Shown here: positions 1-24,797 of the stretch, piece after piece | Layout: every line of letters starts with the position of its first letter | Position numbering within the stretch: position 1 is the first letter of the stretch | NCBI GenBank assembly: GCA_036877525.1 | Contig: JAZGTH010000072.1 | Coordinates: 3,888,001 to 3,952,000, forward strand | Length of the DNA stretch: 64,000 bases | Source: Chromobotia macracanthus | Taxonomy: Eukaryota; Chordata; Actinopteri; Cypriniformes; Botiidae | Direction: 5' to 3' | Made by a program: the position numbers and the translations under genes | Notes under the pieces: model-generated | The model's database searches: none | Told to the model about the DNA's origin: nothing | What the model saw: only the letters and a program-made list of their open reading frames with translations

Positions 1-993
1 CAGTAAGTCTTCTCTGTAGATAGATATAAAGCAGTTCATATATAAAGCATATGTTCATGTTTTTGTTTCTCGCTATATATAAATGTATACCGACATATAT
101 ATATACATATGCGTGTGTGTGTGTGGTAGAAGCAGCTTTTTCCACCAGCGCAAAGATATGCACACATGCTTTATATATAACACACCAATAATATCGGGGT
201 ACTTTGGGTGGTTTGTACCATGTTGCCATGTGGTTGCTAGGTTGTTCTGAGTGGTTGTTAGGTGGTTTCTTACTGGACCAAGTCAAAAAAAGACCAGCCC
301 ACCCTGAAGTCCCTAATGCGCTGGTCTCTAGATAAGACAGTAGAACTTAGACAGTAGTAATGGGTTGGGTGCCAGTTGTGTTTATAAACCACAATGTTAT
401 CTAGGTTAGCTGCCCACCTAGATAACCTTTTTGGCGCTCATAGAGATGTTACGTTCGATTTGACTGCTTACATACATTTACAGAGCTCATGTTATAATGG
501 AGTGTCGTCTAAAGCCAGTGAAACGGTTAAGAGTAGATAAATCTAAATGTATTGATGGATTAACTTCCATCAGCTTTCAGAGAGCGAGAGAGAGAGAGAG
601 CGCATCAGTCCAGCAGAACATCTGTTCTCAAAGCCACGCCACCGTCCGTACACTTACATAACTTTATTTTGACATAAGCAAAACCGATGCCGTGATATGA
701 CGGATAAATGCGATTTAGGTCTCATGGGTGTGTAACTGTCTGTCAGGAGGCTTTAGCGTGTGTGTGTGCTTTCCTCGCCTGCGTCACGCACTGTAATCTC
801 TCACGTATAGTACTGGAGTCCTGTTGCTGACACAGCTCTTTGATGCCCACTGTGTGTGTGTGTGTCCGTTAAAATAGACGCTTGCAGACGCGCACACACT
901 GATGCGCAGATTAGCACAAGGTCAGGGTCGCATTAGAGAGTTACAAAATTTGCCCTGTTTTGATGGTGATTGTGTTGACGTGTCTGTCTGCAG
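1..993 (+). other. pde4d: pde4d intron (5' part lies outside the window)
   Basis: This is intron sequence upstream of the first pde4d exon in the window. It ends in a pyrimidine-rich acceptor (tgtctgtctgcag) at 981-993. It holds short TG and GA runs, and I found no exon in it. Confidence 0.7.
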
Positions 994-2998
<2,005 letters not shown>

Positions 2999-5110
2999 CA
3001 GCGCATCCGGATGACACGAACTAGCTGCCGTGAAGGCACAAAAGTGAATATTTAATAATGGACAATGAAATTGTGTTCCAAAGCGCATGTTGCACTCCAA
3101 GACCTCGGCCACACCTCTCTCGCTCTCCGTTTTCTCTTTCTGTCTCTCTGCGAGCTGCCTGGAGACGAGAGTGACACTAAGACGTCGGTAGGTTTTATTT
3201 GCACTCAGGAATAATACGTAGTCTTTTGTTTTCTTTCAAGCTCAGTTTCGTTTACCCTCGCCCGCCTGTGTCTTATGACGCTGGCTGCCTGGATGCCCTT
3301 CTCTGTGACGTAGTGTGAGAAAATTTCCACGATGGGCTGTTACTGTACACGGCCGCGGCACAAAGCAATCAGAGGAGACCCCGCCCATAGAGATGACAGC
3401 GGCCGCTATGGCGACCAACACGAGCATGTTTCCTTGGATTTCAAAGAGACCTTTTTCTACGTTTTAAGTCTTCCTCAACTCTGACTGAAAAAATGTACAA
3501 AAGACAAACAGCTCATGGCTGTCATTGCCTCTTTCGGTTTTGTACGGTATACAGAAAGATTTTTACATGTTACTTTTAATAACAGAACAACAGCTGTTGT
3601 GTTTCAAAGGAAACTTTATGTGAAGGGTAATTTGCAAGTACGCAACGTGGCGGTCGTTCTTGCGTTGACTTTTACGTCACTGCTGTGCACGACTCTCACG
3701 CTTAACAAAGCTGGATGTACAGAGTCTCTCTCCTTCACTTCACTTTATTACACACTCACCTCCACTGAGCTTCTCCATAGCTCATCTACAAATGCTTTGT
3801 TTAAACACATCTTGTGTTATTTAACTCTGTTCTATTCAACATCCCTGGTTTTGTCTTTGTTTTAAAACGGTGATCTTGGCAACACTTTAAACCTGTATCA
3901 TAAAAATACATTATGAAGGTATTCCTGATGCCCTCATAATGTCTTGAAATACTCGAAATCGGTTGTATTTTCCATAAATAATTTTGTAAGCACAGTTATA
4001 ATTCTTATTCATGGTTATATCTTTAAAAACGTACATATTTCATTTAATGTACATCCTATATTAACCTGAATTATGCAAAGGTGTAACCATAGATACTTTG
4101 ATTTATTTTACCGGTAACAATTATTTATTAAACACAGGTAATAACAGAAACATAATGCATATTTTTAATATATTACAATATGTGTTATAAGACAATATTC
4201 ACGTTTCATACATGAAGATTCGTTTTAAAGTGTTGCCACGTTCGCCTTACAAATCTTCACTTGCGAAACAGATTATCAGGTTTAGATCTGCCATTTCACG
4301 AAACATCCAACACATTCTGTTGCAGCTTGTAACTGCAGGTCGTCCCAAACGTTTTGTAAATGCATTTATTTAAAGTGCGTCTTCAGTAAGGACGTGCTCA
4401 CACACGTTGCTGTTTGATTTCGCCCTTTGCCTGTTTTCGTCTGCTGAGGATCTCATGTCACAAGTTCTTATCTGAAACCGTGAACTCCTGCACACAGGTC
4501 AGAAGTTACGCACGGATACTGTACGGTTGTGTACAGTCCATTGTGCTCGTCATGCCTTCCACAATGCAGTTATACGAGCTCTCCAACTTCATTGCGTTTG
4601 TTTAGCGTCTCAAAAGCTCATGGCATTAGATTTTCTGTAGGGCTAGATGCAGTTTAGCGTCAAATCTCACACCGTCACCTCTCATGCCAAAATGTTTTGC
4701 TCCCAGACGTGCACTATGCGACACGCAGCAGATTTATGAGGACATACGCTTTTATTTATGGTGTATGTGGCTTCTGTGTGAAGGCGGTACTGTAGACCAT
4801 TATAACTGTAGCGAGATCTGCCGTCTGTACATAGAACAAACCTTTTCGTTGTATATATTTTTATTTAAGTTTTGTGCCATGTTTTTCTTTCCTCACCGGA
4901 TGACCTTACCTAGATATGGAGTTTTTCGTCGTCTTGTTTTTCGTTTGTATTTATTTTGCTGTACATATTGTAATGTTGATTGTACATGAGGACAGTTTCT
5001 GAAACTTCATCCCGGGGTGGGGTGGAGTCGCTGTATTTCGTAAACTCTTGAGAGAATGTTTATTGTTATAAATATTATCCAGTGTAAAAAAAAATAATAT
5101 TCTGTATAAA
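2999..5110 (+). other. pde4d: Probable pde4d 3'UTR
   Basis: Non-coding sequence follows the TAG stop and shows no SINE or MITE sequence. It has two Pumilio-type TGTACATA sites (4826-4833 and 4960-4967) and ends in an A/T-rich stretch near 5080-5110. No canonical AATAAA was found before about 6.1 kb, so the true 3' end is uncertain. Open frames inside it (for example 3515-3865) show no recognisable protein. Confidence 0.4.
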
Positions 5111-5505
5111 AATGAAAATGTTAAAAAAATGTCACCTTCAAACTTGTTAATGAGAACTGGGGGAAAGCCAAATAATATGAGAATGGTCGCATTGGCATTT
5201 GGCCCCAGGGCTGTGCCTTAAACTTTACAATGTCTTTGGTTTGTCTGTCTGTCTCTTGTTTCGTCTCTATACGTGTTAGAGTCCAGGAGTGTCCGACTCA
5301 TTTGCTGTCAGGGTATCATCATATAGACATCATATAGAGCTCAGCTGAGGACGCTTCACATCCATTTTTCCTTTGGTCCAAAAATGTGGCACATAGTAAA
5401 CGCCGCATGCACTGCAGCGGCTGCAATAGACACTCAGATCTGTAGAAGACAGTTCCGTTTACTCCACAGGTGCTTGGCTGCTTGCAATCCTGTTTTTTTT
5501 TTTTT

Positions 5506-5776
5506 TAAGTTGCAGTCCGTAACTTTTTTTGGGGTAAAAATGAACAAATGAGTTATTGAGCAAGTCCACAACAGATCAGTGTTCAGCACGATCTCCTTAT
5601 CTTACCCCGATTCACAACGCTAAGTTTATAATAATGATTTGTAATGTGGCTGTCGGGTCCGATTTCCCGGGAAAAGTTTGACTTCGTACGTAATGAAAAT
5701 TACGTAAAGAAACCTGCAGTTGCATGCTTCAAACAGAGATGGAGGTAGAGAGGAAAAGTTACGGATTGCAGCTTTA
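5506..5776 (+). mobile_element. AGCTGCAAT-TIR (TTAA-type) element
   Basis: The 271-bp copy has inverted ends aagttgcagtccgtaac and gttacggattgcagctt. TTAA follows the right end and TTTAA precedes the left. Confidence 0.8.
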
Positions 5777-6597
5777 ACTGTTCACGTATGTCTGTTACGT
5801 TCATCTCGGTCAGCCTTGTAGATGCGTGTATGCACTTATTAAACGAGTCTTTTAGCGTTTCGGATGTTAAATAAGCAGATTTTTGACACATACTGTAGAT
5901 TTTAGCAGCCCTGGACCAAAGCCAATTGTGGCTTTTATTATTATTATTATTATTACTGGTATTTTTCAATGTCATTAAAGGGATTCATGAACTGATATTT
6001 TGCCATTTGATTCATAAGTTCTGCTGATTAAAAACTGAAATTGACCTTTCAACGACACCTTTGTCTCACAATCTTTTAACGGTACTGTAGGATACATCTC
6101 AACCGGTTTAACACCAAAACATTCGGACGAAAAATACATTTTTATATGCAACAAATGAAATAAAAGCATGGGTTGATTGCGCACATGTGTCATGTTTGTG
6201 TTTGGTGCAGAAATGCAACGAGATCTCATAAGCATCAGGCTCTTCAGCCGCGTTTATCATGTGAATACAGTCACCAGCTTTGGTTGTAGTTCTCAGTGAG
6301 TCCAAATGAAACACTTGATGTGGTTTCAGTAGATCATGAGTTCTTCCTGTGCGCCACCTAGAGGACAATTGTAAACAACAGCAAACATACGTCAGACATA
6401 AACGATAATAGGATAATGCCTGAAGGATTCATAAAGCGTGTGAAATAAAGATGCAGGTTTTTTTAGGTAAATATGTTAATGCTACTGAAATGGTACACAA
6501 AGGCACATTTTCGCCATTATAAAGCTTTAACCTGTTATTGTGCTGCCATCTGCTGGTCATGTGATGTGTCTATTAAAGGGATAGCTCATCCAAAAAT

Positions 6598-6599
<2 letters not shown>

Positions 6600-6632
<33 letters not shown>
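6600..6632. repeat. (CA)n microsatellite
   Basis: About 16 uninterrupted CA units. Confidence 0.95.
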
Positions 6633-6634
<2 letters not shown>

Positions 6635-6894
6635 TATGCTAGAAAACGTCTCAGTGGTTTTGTGTCCATACAATGCACTATTAAATATTTGAATAAAAGC
6701 ATCTGCTAAATGAATAAATGTATAAAAAGGCATTCAGGTTTATGGTTATAAAACTCATTTTCTTGTTAAATCCAGTTTATATATACACAACACACTTCTC
6801 AAACTGTTCTCTTCATTTCAAAACACACGCTTTATTATTAAGATTATATCTGAACTGCCATTGACTGTTCACAAAAATCACAAAACTGAATCAT

Positions 6895-7246
6895 TACAGC
6901 TGCAACTCGTATTTTTTTTGGTTAGAAATGAACAAAACTCAGTTATTAAGCGTGCATGTCAGATCAATGTTCAGCATGATCTGCTTATCTAAACCCGATT
7001 CACATTGGTAACTTTATAATAAGGATTTATAATGTGAGCTGTCGGGTCCGATTTCCTGAGAAATCTTTAAAATCAGATTTTAAGCAGAAAGAAGATCCGG
7101 CTACTAGATCACACGTCTGTGTACTGCAGATGGTGTCACAGTTGTAGTTTGTTCTTACAGAAATTGTTCACACTTTAAACTTGTCATCCACATTCAGAAA
7201 ATAACTTGCAGTTTTAGGTTTCAAACAGAGATGAATGCAGCTTTAA
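6895..7246 (+). mobile_element. AGCTGCAAT-TIR (TTAA-type) element, long form
   Basis: This is a copy of about 350 bp. It carries the extra internal segment (agaagatccggctacta) that is missing from the shorter copies. It begins at tacagctgcaac and ends at gcagctttaa. Confidence 0.75.
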
Positions 7247-10042
7247 AATGAATATGCTTTGTCATACCTGTCACAACGTGATGCTGCCAGCAGGGGGCAG
7301 TGTGCTCACGTTAGTACAGCACTACTACCTGAAGCAGGACAGAGAGGTCAACTGTTACAGTCAAAGTTTTACATTATATAAGGCAGAACATAACAGTCCG
7401 GATGTTTTTACTGTGTAATGTGCAACAGGTTATGAATAATTACATTTCTGATGAAAGAGTTCATCTCAACGGATGATTACCGTGAGAAACAGCCACACGT
7501 TTCTTCTACAAACCAGATATTGGTTACTCTGCACCAGTAGTTTCAGCAAATATATTAGCATTGCACGTGAGTATCAACACAATAGGAATATTTATTGTTT
7601 TGTCCACAGTAAACAATACATCTTTATCATACATACTGTACACCACACATACAGAATAACCAGCTGTAGGTTAATTCCTTCAACTAACATTAAACTCACC
7701 AAAATCCTCACAAGTTACAGGTCCAACCGAATTTGTTTCACTGACGTGGGATTATTGTAGTAACATTTCTATTATGAACTGAGATTTAAAATAGAATTAC
7801 TGTTTTATGAGGGCACTTTTAACTGAACAGCACGACACGTTGCCTTAAATATTAAAAAATAAAGCATTCTTACATAGGTAGCGAATGTAAATGTAAATGG
7901 AGAAATTTGTGAAAATATGCAAACAAACTTATTAAAGTATTCTTTAAAACAGCAGGGTACATGAATTCACATTTTCTATAGGTAGTGAATATAAATACAA
8001 TCGTACAAGTTTAAAATGCCCTGATCATACAAATATGCAAACAAACATTTACAAACAAACGAACAAACTTATTTCATGAACAATAACATATTCTTTGAAG
8101 TATCAGGGACGATGACAGTGGTAATCATTATGATGATACATGATCAAGTACTACCATCAGAAACCATCACTGTAGTTACTGTACCAACAGTCCTTTTTAT
8201 GTTCAAACAGTTCCACACACAGAGAAATTATATCATGAAATAAAGGCGTTCTTATGCATGCTGTACAACAGAAATGACAGCCATTATAAAACTACTGAAC
8301 ACCAGACTACAGACAAACCTGCCTGCAGTGATTCAGCTGGAGTGAATTCAGATATTATAGCCCTATTCATGCTTTAATTCCATGGCACTCACACACAAAC
8401 ACAAAGAAAACTACACTTGGCGACCAACACACACAGTACACAAACACACACTCTGTGTATGTAACTCCACACTATCTTGCCTAACTAACACCAGCACAAA
8501 GATTCATTTAAACACGGGGGAAATTTAATTTTTAATCTGTACGCTAGTTACAATATTGTGCAAAATCGGCATGGCACAAAAAGATGCTCGCTGGCATCTT
8601 CTACACACACAAGGGTACGAGAATCTCATCAGTCATTCAGTGGCTTCAAACACACGTCTATGTACAAGAGAGGGTTTCTAAATATTGCACTTGCTGGCCC
8701 ACTGCGGCCCCCATAATGAGGGACACATTATAGAATAAATAAATACGATTATACAGGTACAGTTATATAAATAGAGATGTCGTACAGTTTCATGCAGGGC
8801 TAAACGTGGCTGGCTGTGGGAAACAAGGTAGACTTTTGTTTTTCTATATTCTCATGACACACTGATAGACTATTAGCGTTACACAGACTCTTTTCAGTCT
8901 ACTGTGAGTCTTTGTTCTCAGTATGTTTTTAATTGTGCCGCATACAGTCGGCCTAATATTATAGAAGTACTACACACACACACACAAGAGCACACATATA
9001 AACAGACCACGTCATGTATTTTTATCATGTGATGCTGTTTTTTTTTTTACCTCAGTTCTACTTTGATTACAATACATCACAACTGGCCGGTTGGACAAAC
9101 TCTGGGGCCAAAAACACAAATGAAACATTCTGAAACTTACTGGGGTCGCTTTTCACACCCAAACCAAAACTTTGCTTGAAGAATGTTTAAAAAAACCTAG
9201 TTGTAGGACCATTAAGTTTTTTATTATTTTGCATCGTGACATTTTCATGAGAATTTAAACAACTAAACTGCATTTCCAGTAATGCAAAAAAACTATTAAA
9301 GCAAAATGAAGAATGTATTTGTACACCATGGTAATATTTATTCTACTTTAAACATACGCTGATTAAAAAAAAATATTGTTTGATTTCACAAACAAACCCA
9401 AAGACAGGAAATACTGTTCACTGTGATTAAAACGTCACAAAAGAAGATGATTAACGGTCATTCTTTTGGTTTTGGGGTGAAAAGTGACTCGGATGTTCTT
9501 CACGGATCTAGCGAGGAACGCTCTAGAACAGGTTCTTGCTTAGCAGAACGTTTGTTGTGATTCTAATAAATGAATAACCGTCTGTCATGGCAGGTTACAT
9601 AAGGTTTGTCAGGTGAAATGTAGCTTTCAGTCCGACAGTGAAACCTTTTCCATCCAACAGCTCTGAATCTCGTCATGATGCTCAGAGCAGGACATGCACA
9701 GCTTTTCTGATTCTCACTGTACAGTCTGTTTACTTTGAATGAATAAATGTATCACTTCATAAAGTCTGTGTGAATTCATTTACAATGATCAAATGAATGT
9801 GTACAAATATTTAATACACTTTCTCTCCCTGTATTGAACAGCTGCTTTATATTGTCCCACTGAGGTATTTACAAGTATATGTACATTAGATATATCTGTA
9901 TAGACAATCTTATAATATTAATTTACAGCACACACCCACACACACACAAACTAAAAGTTAGGGATAACACATGCTGCAAGAACAGGGTCGAATTATATGG
10001 CAAGAATTCCTACAAAAATGTCTGAAACTTACAGTCAGCAGA

Positions 10043-10043
<1 letters not shown>

Positions 10044-10104
<61 letters not shown>

Positions 10105-10145
10105 CTCTCTCTCTCCGTCTCTCTCTCTCCGTCTCTCTCTCTCCG

Positions 10146-10176
<31 letters not shown>

Positions 10177-10203
10177 GTCTCTCTCTCTCTCTCTGTCTCT
10201 CTC

Positions 10204-10284
<81 letters not shown>

Positions 10285-10345
10285 GTCTCTCTGTCTCTGT
10301 CTGTCTGTGTCTCTGTGTCTCTGTGTGTGTGTGTGTGTGTGTGTG
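10044..10345. repeat. (CT)n array with CCGT/CTGT variants and a (TG)n end
   Basis: About 300 bp of pure pyrimidine on the + strand, punctuated by gtctctct and ccgtctct variants and ending in TG units. Open reading frames across it encode only Leu-Ser repeats and are artefacts. Confidence 0.97.
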
Positions 10346-10581
10346 CAGGTTCTCTCCTGTCTTAAACTACTGATACCTCACTAAGCCCCGCCTTAACATA
10401 ACTAACAATCCTACCTCATTTCCCAAGCTCATTTCTATTGGATGTACTGTTATAAGGTGGGCGGGGTTTACTGAAGGGTCAGTTTTGCTCATTAAACTTA
10501 AACAGCAACCAATCAGATTCAAGTTGTTCCAGCAGCTGTGTTTTATGACATTAAAGGATATATGCTTCTATATAAAGGTGT

Positions 10582-10608
10582 TACACACACACACACACAC
10601 ACACACAA
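10582..10608. repeat. (CA)n microsatellite
   Basis: A short CA run 18 bp downstream of the rab3c stop codon, so it lies in the 3'UTR of that gene. Confidence 0.9.
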
Positions 10609-10625
10609 GCATGCTGTAAACTGTA

Positions 10626-20680
<10,055 letters not shown>

Positions 20681-20692
20681 GTTACCGAGCCC

Positions 20693-20738
20693 GGGTGATT
20701 TCGGGGTGATTTCAGGGTGATTTCGGGGTGATTTCGGT
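20693..20738 (-). repeat. 11-bp tandem repeat in the rab3c leader, 4 units
   Basis: On the minus strand there are four copies of ccgaaatcacc (one with t), ending 13 nt upstream of the inferred start codon. Confidence 0.9.
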
Positions 20739-20905
20739 CGGTTCCGGTGATGCGCGTCTCCCTCCGCGTCCTCCAGCATCAGCGCTCCGCTGCCAGCCGG
20801 ACGAGAACGCGCCGTGACGCGCTACCGTGCGCGCGCCCGGCCGTGCCCACGTCAGCCAGACGCGCGGGCTGCTGGGAACTGTAGTTTGTCCCGCGCTCCC
20901 GTAGG

Positions 20906-22043
20906 CGAGCCGTCACCTTTAGCGAATGTTATTGTATTTCAATTGCGAACGAGAGCATCTAACCTTTCACCCAACAGTTAAATGGACAGGGACAAATATC
21001 GAAAAGAAAAACACGAAGGCTGCAAAACGATATCGTAATACGGAAGCAGTTACAAAATTAAAAGATTAAACAATTATCCACGGTCCGATTCCTACCGACG
21101 TCATTCCAGACAATATTTTACATCTTTATGTTTTCTGATCAAACGTTATCAAAGGTCAACGGCGCATATCGCTTAAATGTCATGGGTTTGTCACGTGACA
21201 ATCATTTTAATCCGGTAAAACGCGAAACCGGCGGGGCTGACGGTAGGTACGGGAGGATGGCTCAGTTTACAGCGTCAAACGTTTCCCAAACGTTTGCGTT
21301 TGGGTTCACCGTCATTGTGCGATTAGGCGGCCATTCACAAGCCGTTTTAAGAGGCATACGATGCCGGTTTGGTTACAGATGTTTTCCGCGTCCGATCTAC
21401 GTGAGAGACGGTCTGGTTGCACTTGCTTTCACTTCCTGTTTCGCGCTGTTGCGGAAGCGCGACCTCTAGCGGCCGCTCCGGCACGTCGTCACATTTACTG
21501 TCAAATATCAGCCATTTTAATAACAAATCACATAAACATGTAAATGTTTACGTGATACAGATCACATTTCAATATGTAAAGTATAGTTATTAAAAGCTGC
21601 AATACGTAACGTTTGCTTTTCTGGCGCCATCTTCGTTTGAAACAAGATTGCAGGTCGCGTTACGTACTGTTCATTACGTATGTTGACGTCAAACCCGACA
21701 TTTCCCGGGAAATCGGACCCGACAGCTCAAATGATAAAGCATTGCTATAAAGTTATGAAACTAAAGATATGATATAATCATTCTTAAAAACGTTTTGTTG
21801 TGATTCAGGTTAAACGCCGAACAGTCATGTACTTCCTCAATAAGTTACAGCTTTAAATATTAACCATTAAAATACAGATATAAAATATGGACTTGGCAGG
21901 GTTTAAAATTTGTAGTTAGATCAAATCAAAGTATATTTATACAATGCACAACAATACAGCTCTCGTATCCAGATACACATACTGTACATCTGAAGTAATT
22001 TAATTGGTTTGTCATATTTTCCAAATTCAGTTGTTCCTTCATA
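20906..22043. other. Divergent intergenic space rab3c / FAM173-family gene
   Basis: Moderately CpG-rich to about 21.48 kb, it probably contains the transcription start of the + strand methyltransferase gene. Notable is a perfect gtcacgtgac palindrome at 21190-21199, an E-box. An acceptor-like aaattcag at 22023-22030 precedes the ATG, suggesting an upstream non-coding exon. An open frame at 21128-21469 resembles no protein I know. Confidence 0.5.
21591..21856 (-). mobile_element. AGCTGCAAT-TIR (TTAA-type) element
   Basis: A 266-bp copy with ends taaaagctgcaatacgtaac and gttacagcttta. It includes the shared core catcttcgtttgaaac and the palindromic tttcccgggaaa. Confidence 0.8.
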
Positions 22044-23197
22044 ATGGAGGACTCCATTGAGGTCATGTTACAGGACCACATCAGCAGGGTTAGTCATTAC
22101 CACTGCACCCACAATCTCACCTTGTTGATCGGATCCGCCTTCGCCGGTGTCTATGGGCTCTGGGCCATGTTCTGTATGCCTGGACTGAGGGTCCCTTTTA
22201 GACTGAAGGTAACAGCCTTTCTAACACAGTGTGAACACTGGATTTGTTTCTTTACTATCTTTTGTAAAACACAGCAGGAGAGAAGCCGTATAAACTCATG
22301 TAGCTGAGGTCTGACGTATTCTCCCAGGTTCCATTTTTACCTTCAACAAAAGAACAAACCCTAAATGTTATAAAGCTTCTAGATGGACGCAAAGGCAGAC
22401 TGGCTGATCTGGGATCAGGCGACGGGCGCTTGGTGAGTCTGGATGACTAAACTGATACATTTCGGTGACGTTTCCCGCATTAACTGCACCGTGCTTTGTT
22501 GAAATGCAGGTGTTTGCTGCATCGTCTGCAGGATTTCAATGCACAGGCTTTGAAATAAATTCCCTGTTATTAGCTTATTCAAGGAGCAGAGCTTGGTGGC
22601 ACGGCCTACCACAGACTGACGCTCATTTTGTCAAACAGAACTTCTGGCAGGTATGCTTCATGCACACTTTTGAGATGGTGTGTTGAGATTTCTGGAGCTT
22701 TCCTAATGCACGTTTTCATATATTCTAGACTGACCTATCTAAATACAACAATGTAACCGTGTTCCTGTCTCCTGCAGTGGTACGTTACTGCCTGTAGATG
22801 ACATAATGAATTCTCTCTTTGTTATCTTCTGGTTATTCAAAACACATCCTTCATGCATTAAAATGCTTTTCTGTATTAAAAACTGGTGACATCTTTTTGG
22901 GTGTTTCCAGCAATTTTGCAGTTATTCAGTTATGACAGACCTTTTGTTCAGGTTGTAACAAGAGTTTAATATCTTTAATGATGATTTATATTTGTTAACA
23001 TTTGGCAGATGGGAGTTCTGGAAGAGAAGCTGTTAAAGGAACTTCCTGAGGATGCCAGAGTTATTGTGTGCCGCTTCCCGTTTCCCCACTGGCCGCACAG
23101 CCGCTCAACAGGATCTGGATTAAACCAGGTCTGGGCGTATGACGTTCACACAGCTAGACATTTAACCAATACAAGTTCTCACCGAACGCAGACCTGA
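22044..23197 (+). CDS. FAM173-family mitochondrial protein-lysine N-methyltransferase (ANTKMT/ATPSCKMT-like)
   Basis: FAM173 proteins are seven-beta-strand, SAM-dependent lysine methyltransferases anchored in mitochondrial membrane. ANTKMT methylates the ADP/ATP translocase, and ATPSCKMT the ATP synthase c-subunit. Five exons: 22044-22208, 22328-22432, 22510-22650, 22729-22779 and 23009-23197, all phase 0 with GT-AG borders, giving 216 residues. A hydrophobic segment lies at about residues 26-45 (LTLLIGSAFAGVYGLWAMF), followed by VPFRLKVPF. The SAM motif I is DLGSGDGR (residues 82-89), and there is a C-terminal CRFPFPHW and VWAYD. The VPFRLKVPF and VFLSPAVMGVLEEKL segments lean to ANTKMT, while VIVCRFPFPHW leans to ATPSCKMT, so I give no symbol. 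Two normally conserved places differ from the human paralogues as I recall them: ELNPW is EINSL here, and DLW is NFW. The gene starts 1.36 kb from rab3c, head to head. Confidence 0.88.
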
Positions 23198-24700
23198 ATT
23201 AATCCTGAATCAGTCACTGTTCAGCAGTCAGTTACCAGATGTGACATAAATACCACGTGCAGCTTGGAAATCAGGAAAAGCTGAATCATTACTGTCTTAT
23301 GAGTATTTGTACAGTGTGATTTCAGTTATAAAATATGGTAAGATTCTGACAGAGATTTGGGTTTTTTGAAAATAAATACTAACAAAGCAAGATGAAATTA
23401 TGGAATTATGATTCAGTCATTTATAGTTTTTATGAACAGGCACCAACTACCAAACACATTTAGTTTTGCATGTTATTTTACATTTTGTTGAGATTATATT
23501 TCGCATAAACATCATGACGCACCACGTCATGTGACTGATCATAATCAGTCACATGAGAAGTCGTCTTGTATTTCCTGGAATGCACAACAAGGTCTGTCAT
23601 ATTGACATACTATAAACCCAGGAAAACCTGCAGCACAGATTTGAATGTGTTATTCCAATGCAATAAATATTTACTTGTTGAATTCAGCTATAAATAAATG
23701 AGTCTAGCATATAAACACTTTAGATTTTAAAACTTGGGGAAAAAATCTTTCTTAGAACTGCTGAAAACATACTTGAGCTAATAGGAAACAGAAACAAACA
23801 AGTTTTCCACTCCTTATAAAAAGATTTCAAAAAGCAAAGAGAATGAACTGGGCATATACTCATTTTTATGCTTATATTTTTATACCAATTTTATGATTTC
23901 ATTTTAGAAACCTACGCTTGTTTATTTCTTTATTAATTGGAATCGTTCCAACATATTGATATAAAATATTCCAGCAGAGTGAATAAAGCACAATATAACA
24001 TTAAATATACTGATACCGGACAATAGTAACAGTAAATACTCAAATATAGAGATTTTACAGTAAACATTTGATTTGACAGTCTTTGTCAAAGGTTTGTCTT
24101 ATGGACACATGAAGCTTAATTTAAAACCAGAACTAAGAGCAGGTTTATGGGCACACAGTGGATCTGAACAGGGTGTGTTAATAATGTCACAGTATTACAC
24201 GCCACAAGATGGAGCAAAAACTCTGATGAGAAAATGCATTCAACACCATGATCAACATCCTCTGATTCAACTGATACACAATATATACCCGACCCAATAA
24301 AGCACTTTAACTGTTATTAATAATACACTGCAGAATAAACATATGAGACATCAGATACTCTGTAAGATGTTTGATATACAAGCAGAAATAGTCTAACGTT
24401 GAATAAAGGACAACGAATAATAATAATAATAATAATAACACAATGCAAATTAAAAATGTAAATATAAGACACATATGCATACATATATATATATATATAT
24501 ATAGATATAGATAGAGGTATAGATATGTACAGATACACAGTAAGTCTACATTACCAAAATACAGAGATGGTTAGACAACAGGCACATTAAATGCAGCCTT
24601 TAGTTTTATTTGTTTCCTTTCATTTCTCGGTTTACATTTCACATGCATCGTAACTAAAGTTTGTAAGGTTTCGCATTGATAAGTTTATAAGTTATTATTC
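23198..24700 (+). other. 3'UTR of the FAM173-family gene and intergenic space to plk2
   Basis: AATAAA hexamers at 23371-23376, 23662-23667 and 24296-24301 are poly(A) candidates; the first lies 174 bp past the stop. The rest is A/T-rich, with (AAT)n at 24416-24438 and (TA)n at about 24484-24504. No gene was seen. Confidence 0.5.
24416..24504. repeat. (AAT)n and (TA)n microsatellites
   Basis: An AAT run at 24416-24438 and a TA run at about 24484-24504, 250-380 bp upstream of the plk2 start codon. Confidence 0.9.
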
Positions 24701-24797
24701 CGTCTCGCGGTGAGCGCGCGTGACGCGCGGCAGGGCGGAGCGAGAGCGCGCGTATAAGAGCGGCGCGCCGGCGAGCTCCCGCAGTCGAGACTCGAGC
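24700..24797 (+). promoter_or_regulatory. plk2: plk2 core promoter with TATA box
   Basis: TATAAG at 24753-24758 sits in an otherwise GC-rich, CpG-dense block (gcgcgcg on both sides), 39 bp before the start codon. A TATA box places initiation about 25-30 bp downstream, near 24783, which would leave a leader of only about 15 nt. A focused TATA promoter suits an inducible gene. A start further upstream is possible. Confidence 0.65.

Larger units (their letters stand above)
5111..10625. other. Intergenic space between convergent pde4d and rab3c, including probable rab3c 3'UTR
   Basis: I found no supported gene here. The stretch holds two TTAA-type MITE copies, short CA and ATT runs, and a large CT array next to rab3c. 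Candidate + strand poly(A) hexamers lie at 6159, 6444 and 7858. A minus-strand hexamer (TTTATT on +) lies at about 9220 and could end rab3c. None can be assigned without transcript data. Confidence 0.5.

Noticed and set aside
3515..3865. 116-codon open frame after pde4d
   Set aside because: It lies in the presumed 3'UTR, with no domain, splice context or recognisable protein.
9971..10384. Long open frame over the CT array
   Set aside because: It encodes only Leu-Ser repeats from a dinucleotide array; two overlapping frames are equally open.
21128..21469. 113-codon open frame between rab3c and the FAM173-family gene
   Set aside because: No recognisable protein; CpG-rich sequence tends to lack stops, so chance is likely.
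24720..24797. In-frame upstream ATG extending PLK2 by 26 residues
   Set aside because: It precedes the TATA box, and the downstream start MDILKTIT matches the known PLK2 N-terminus.
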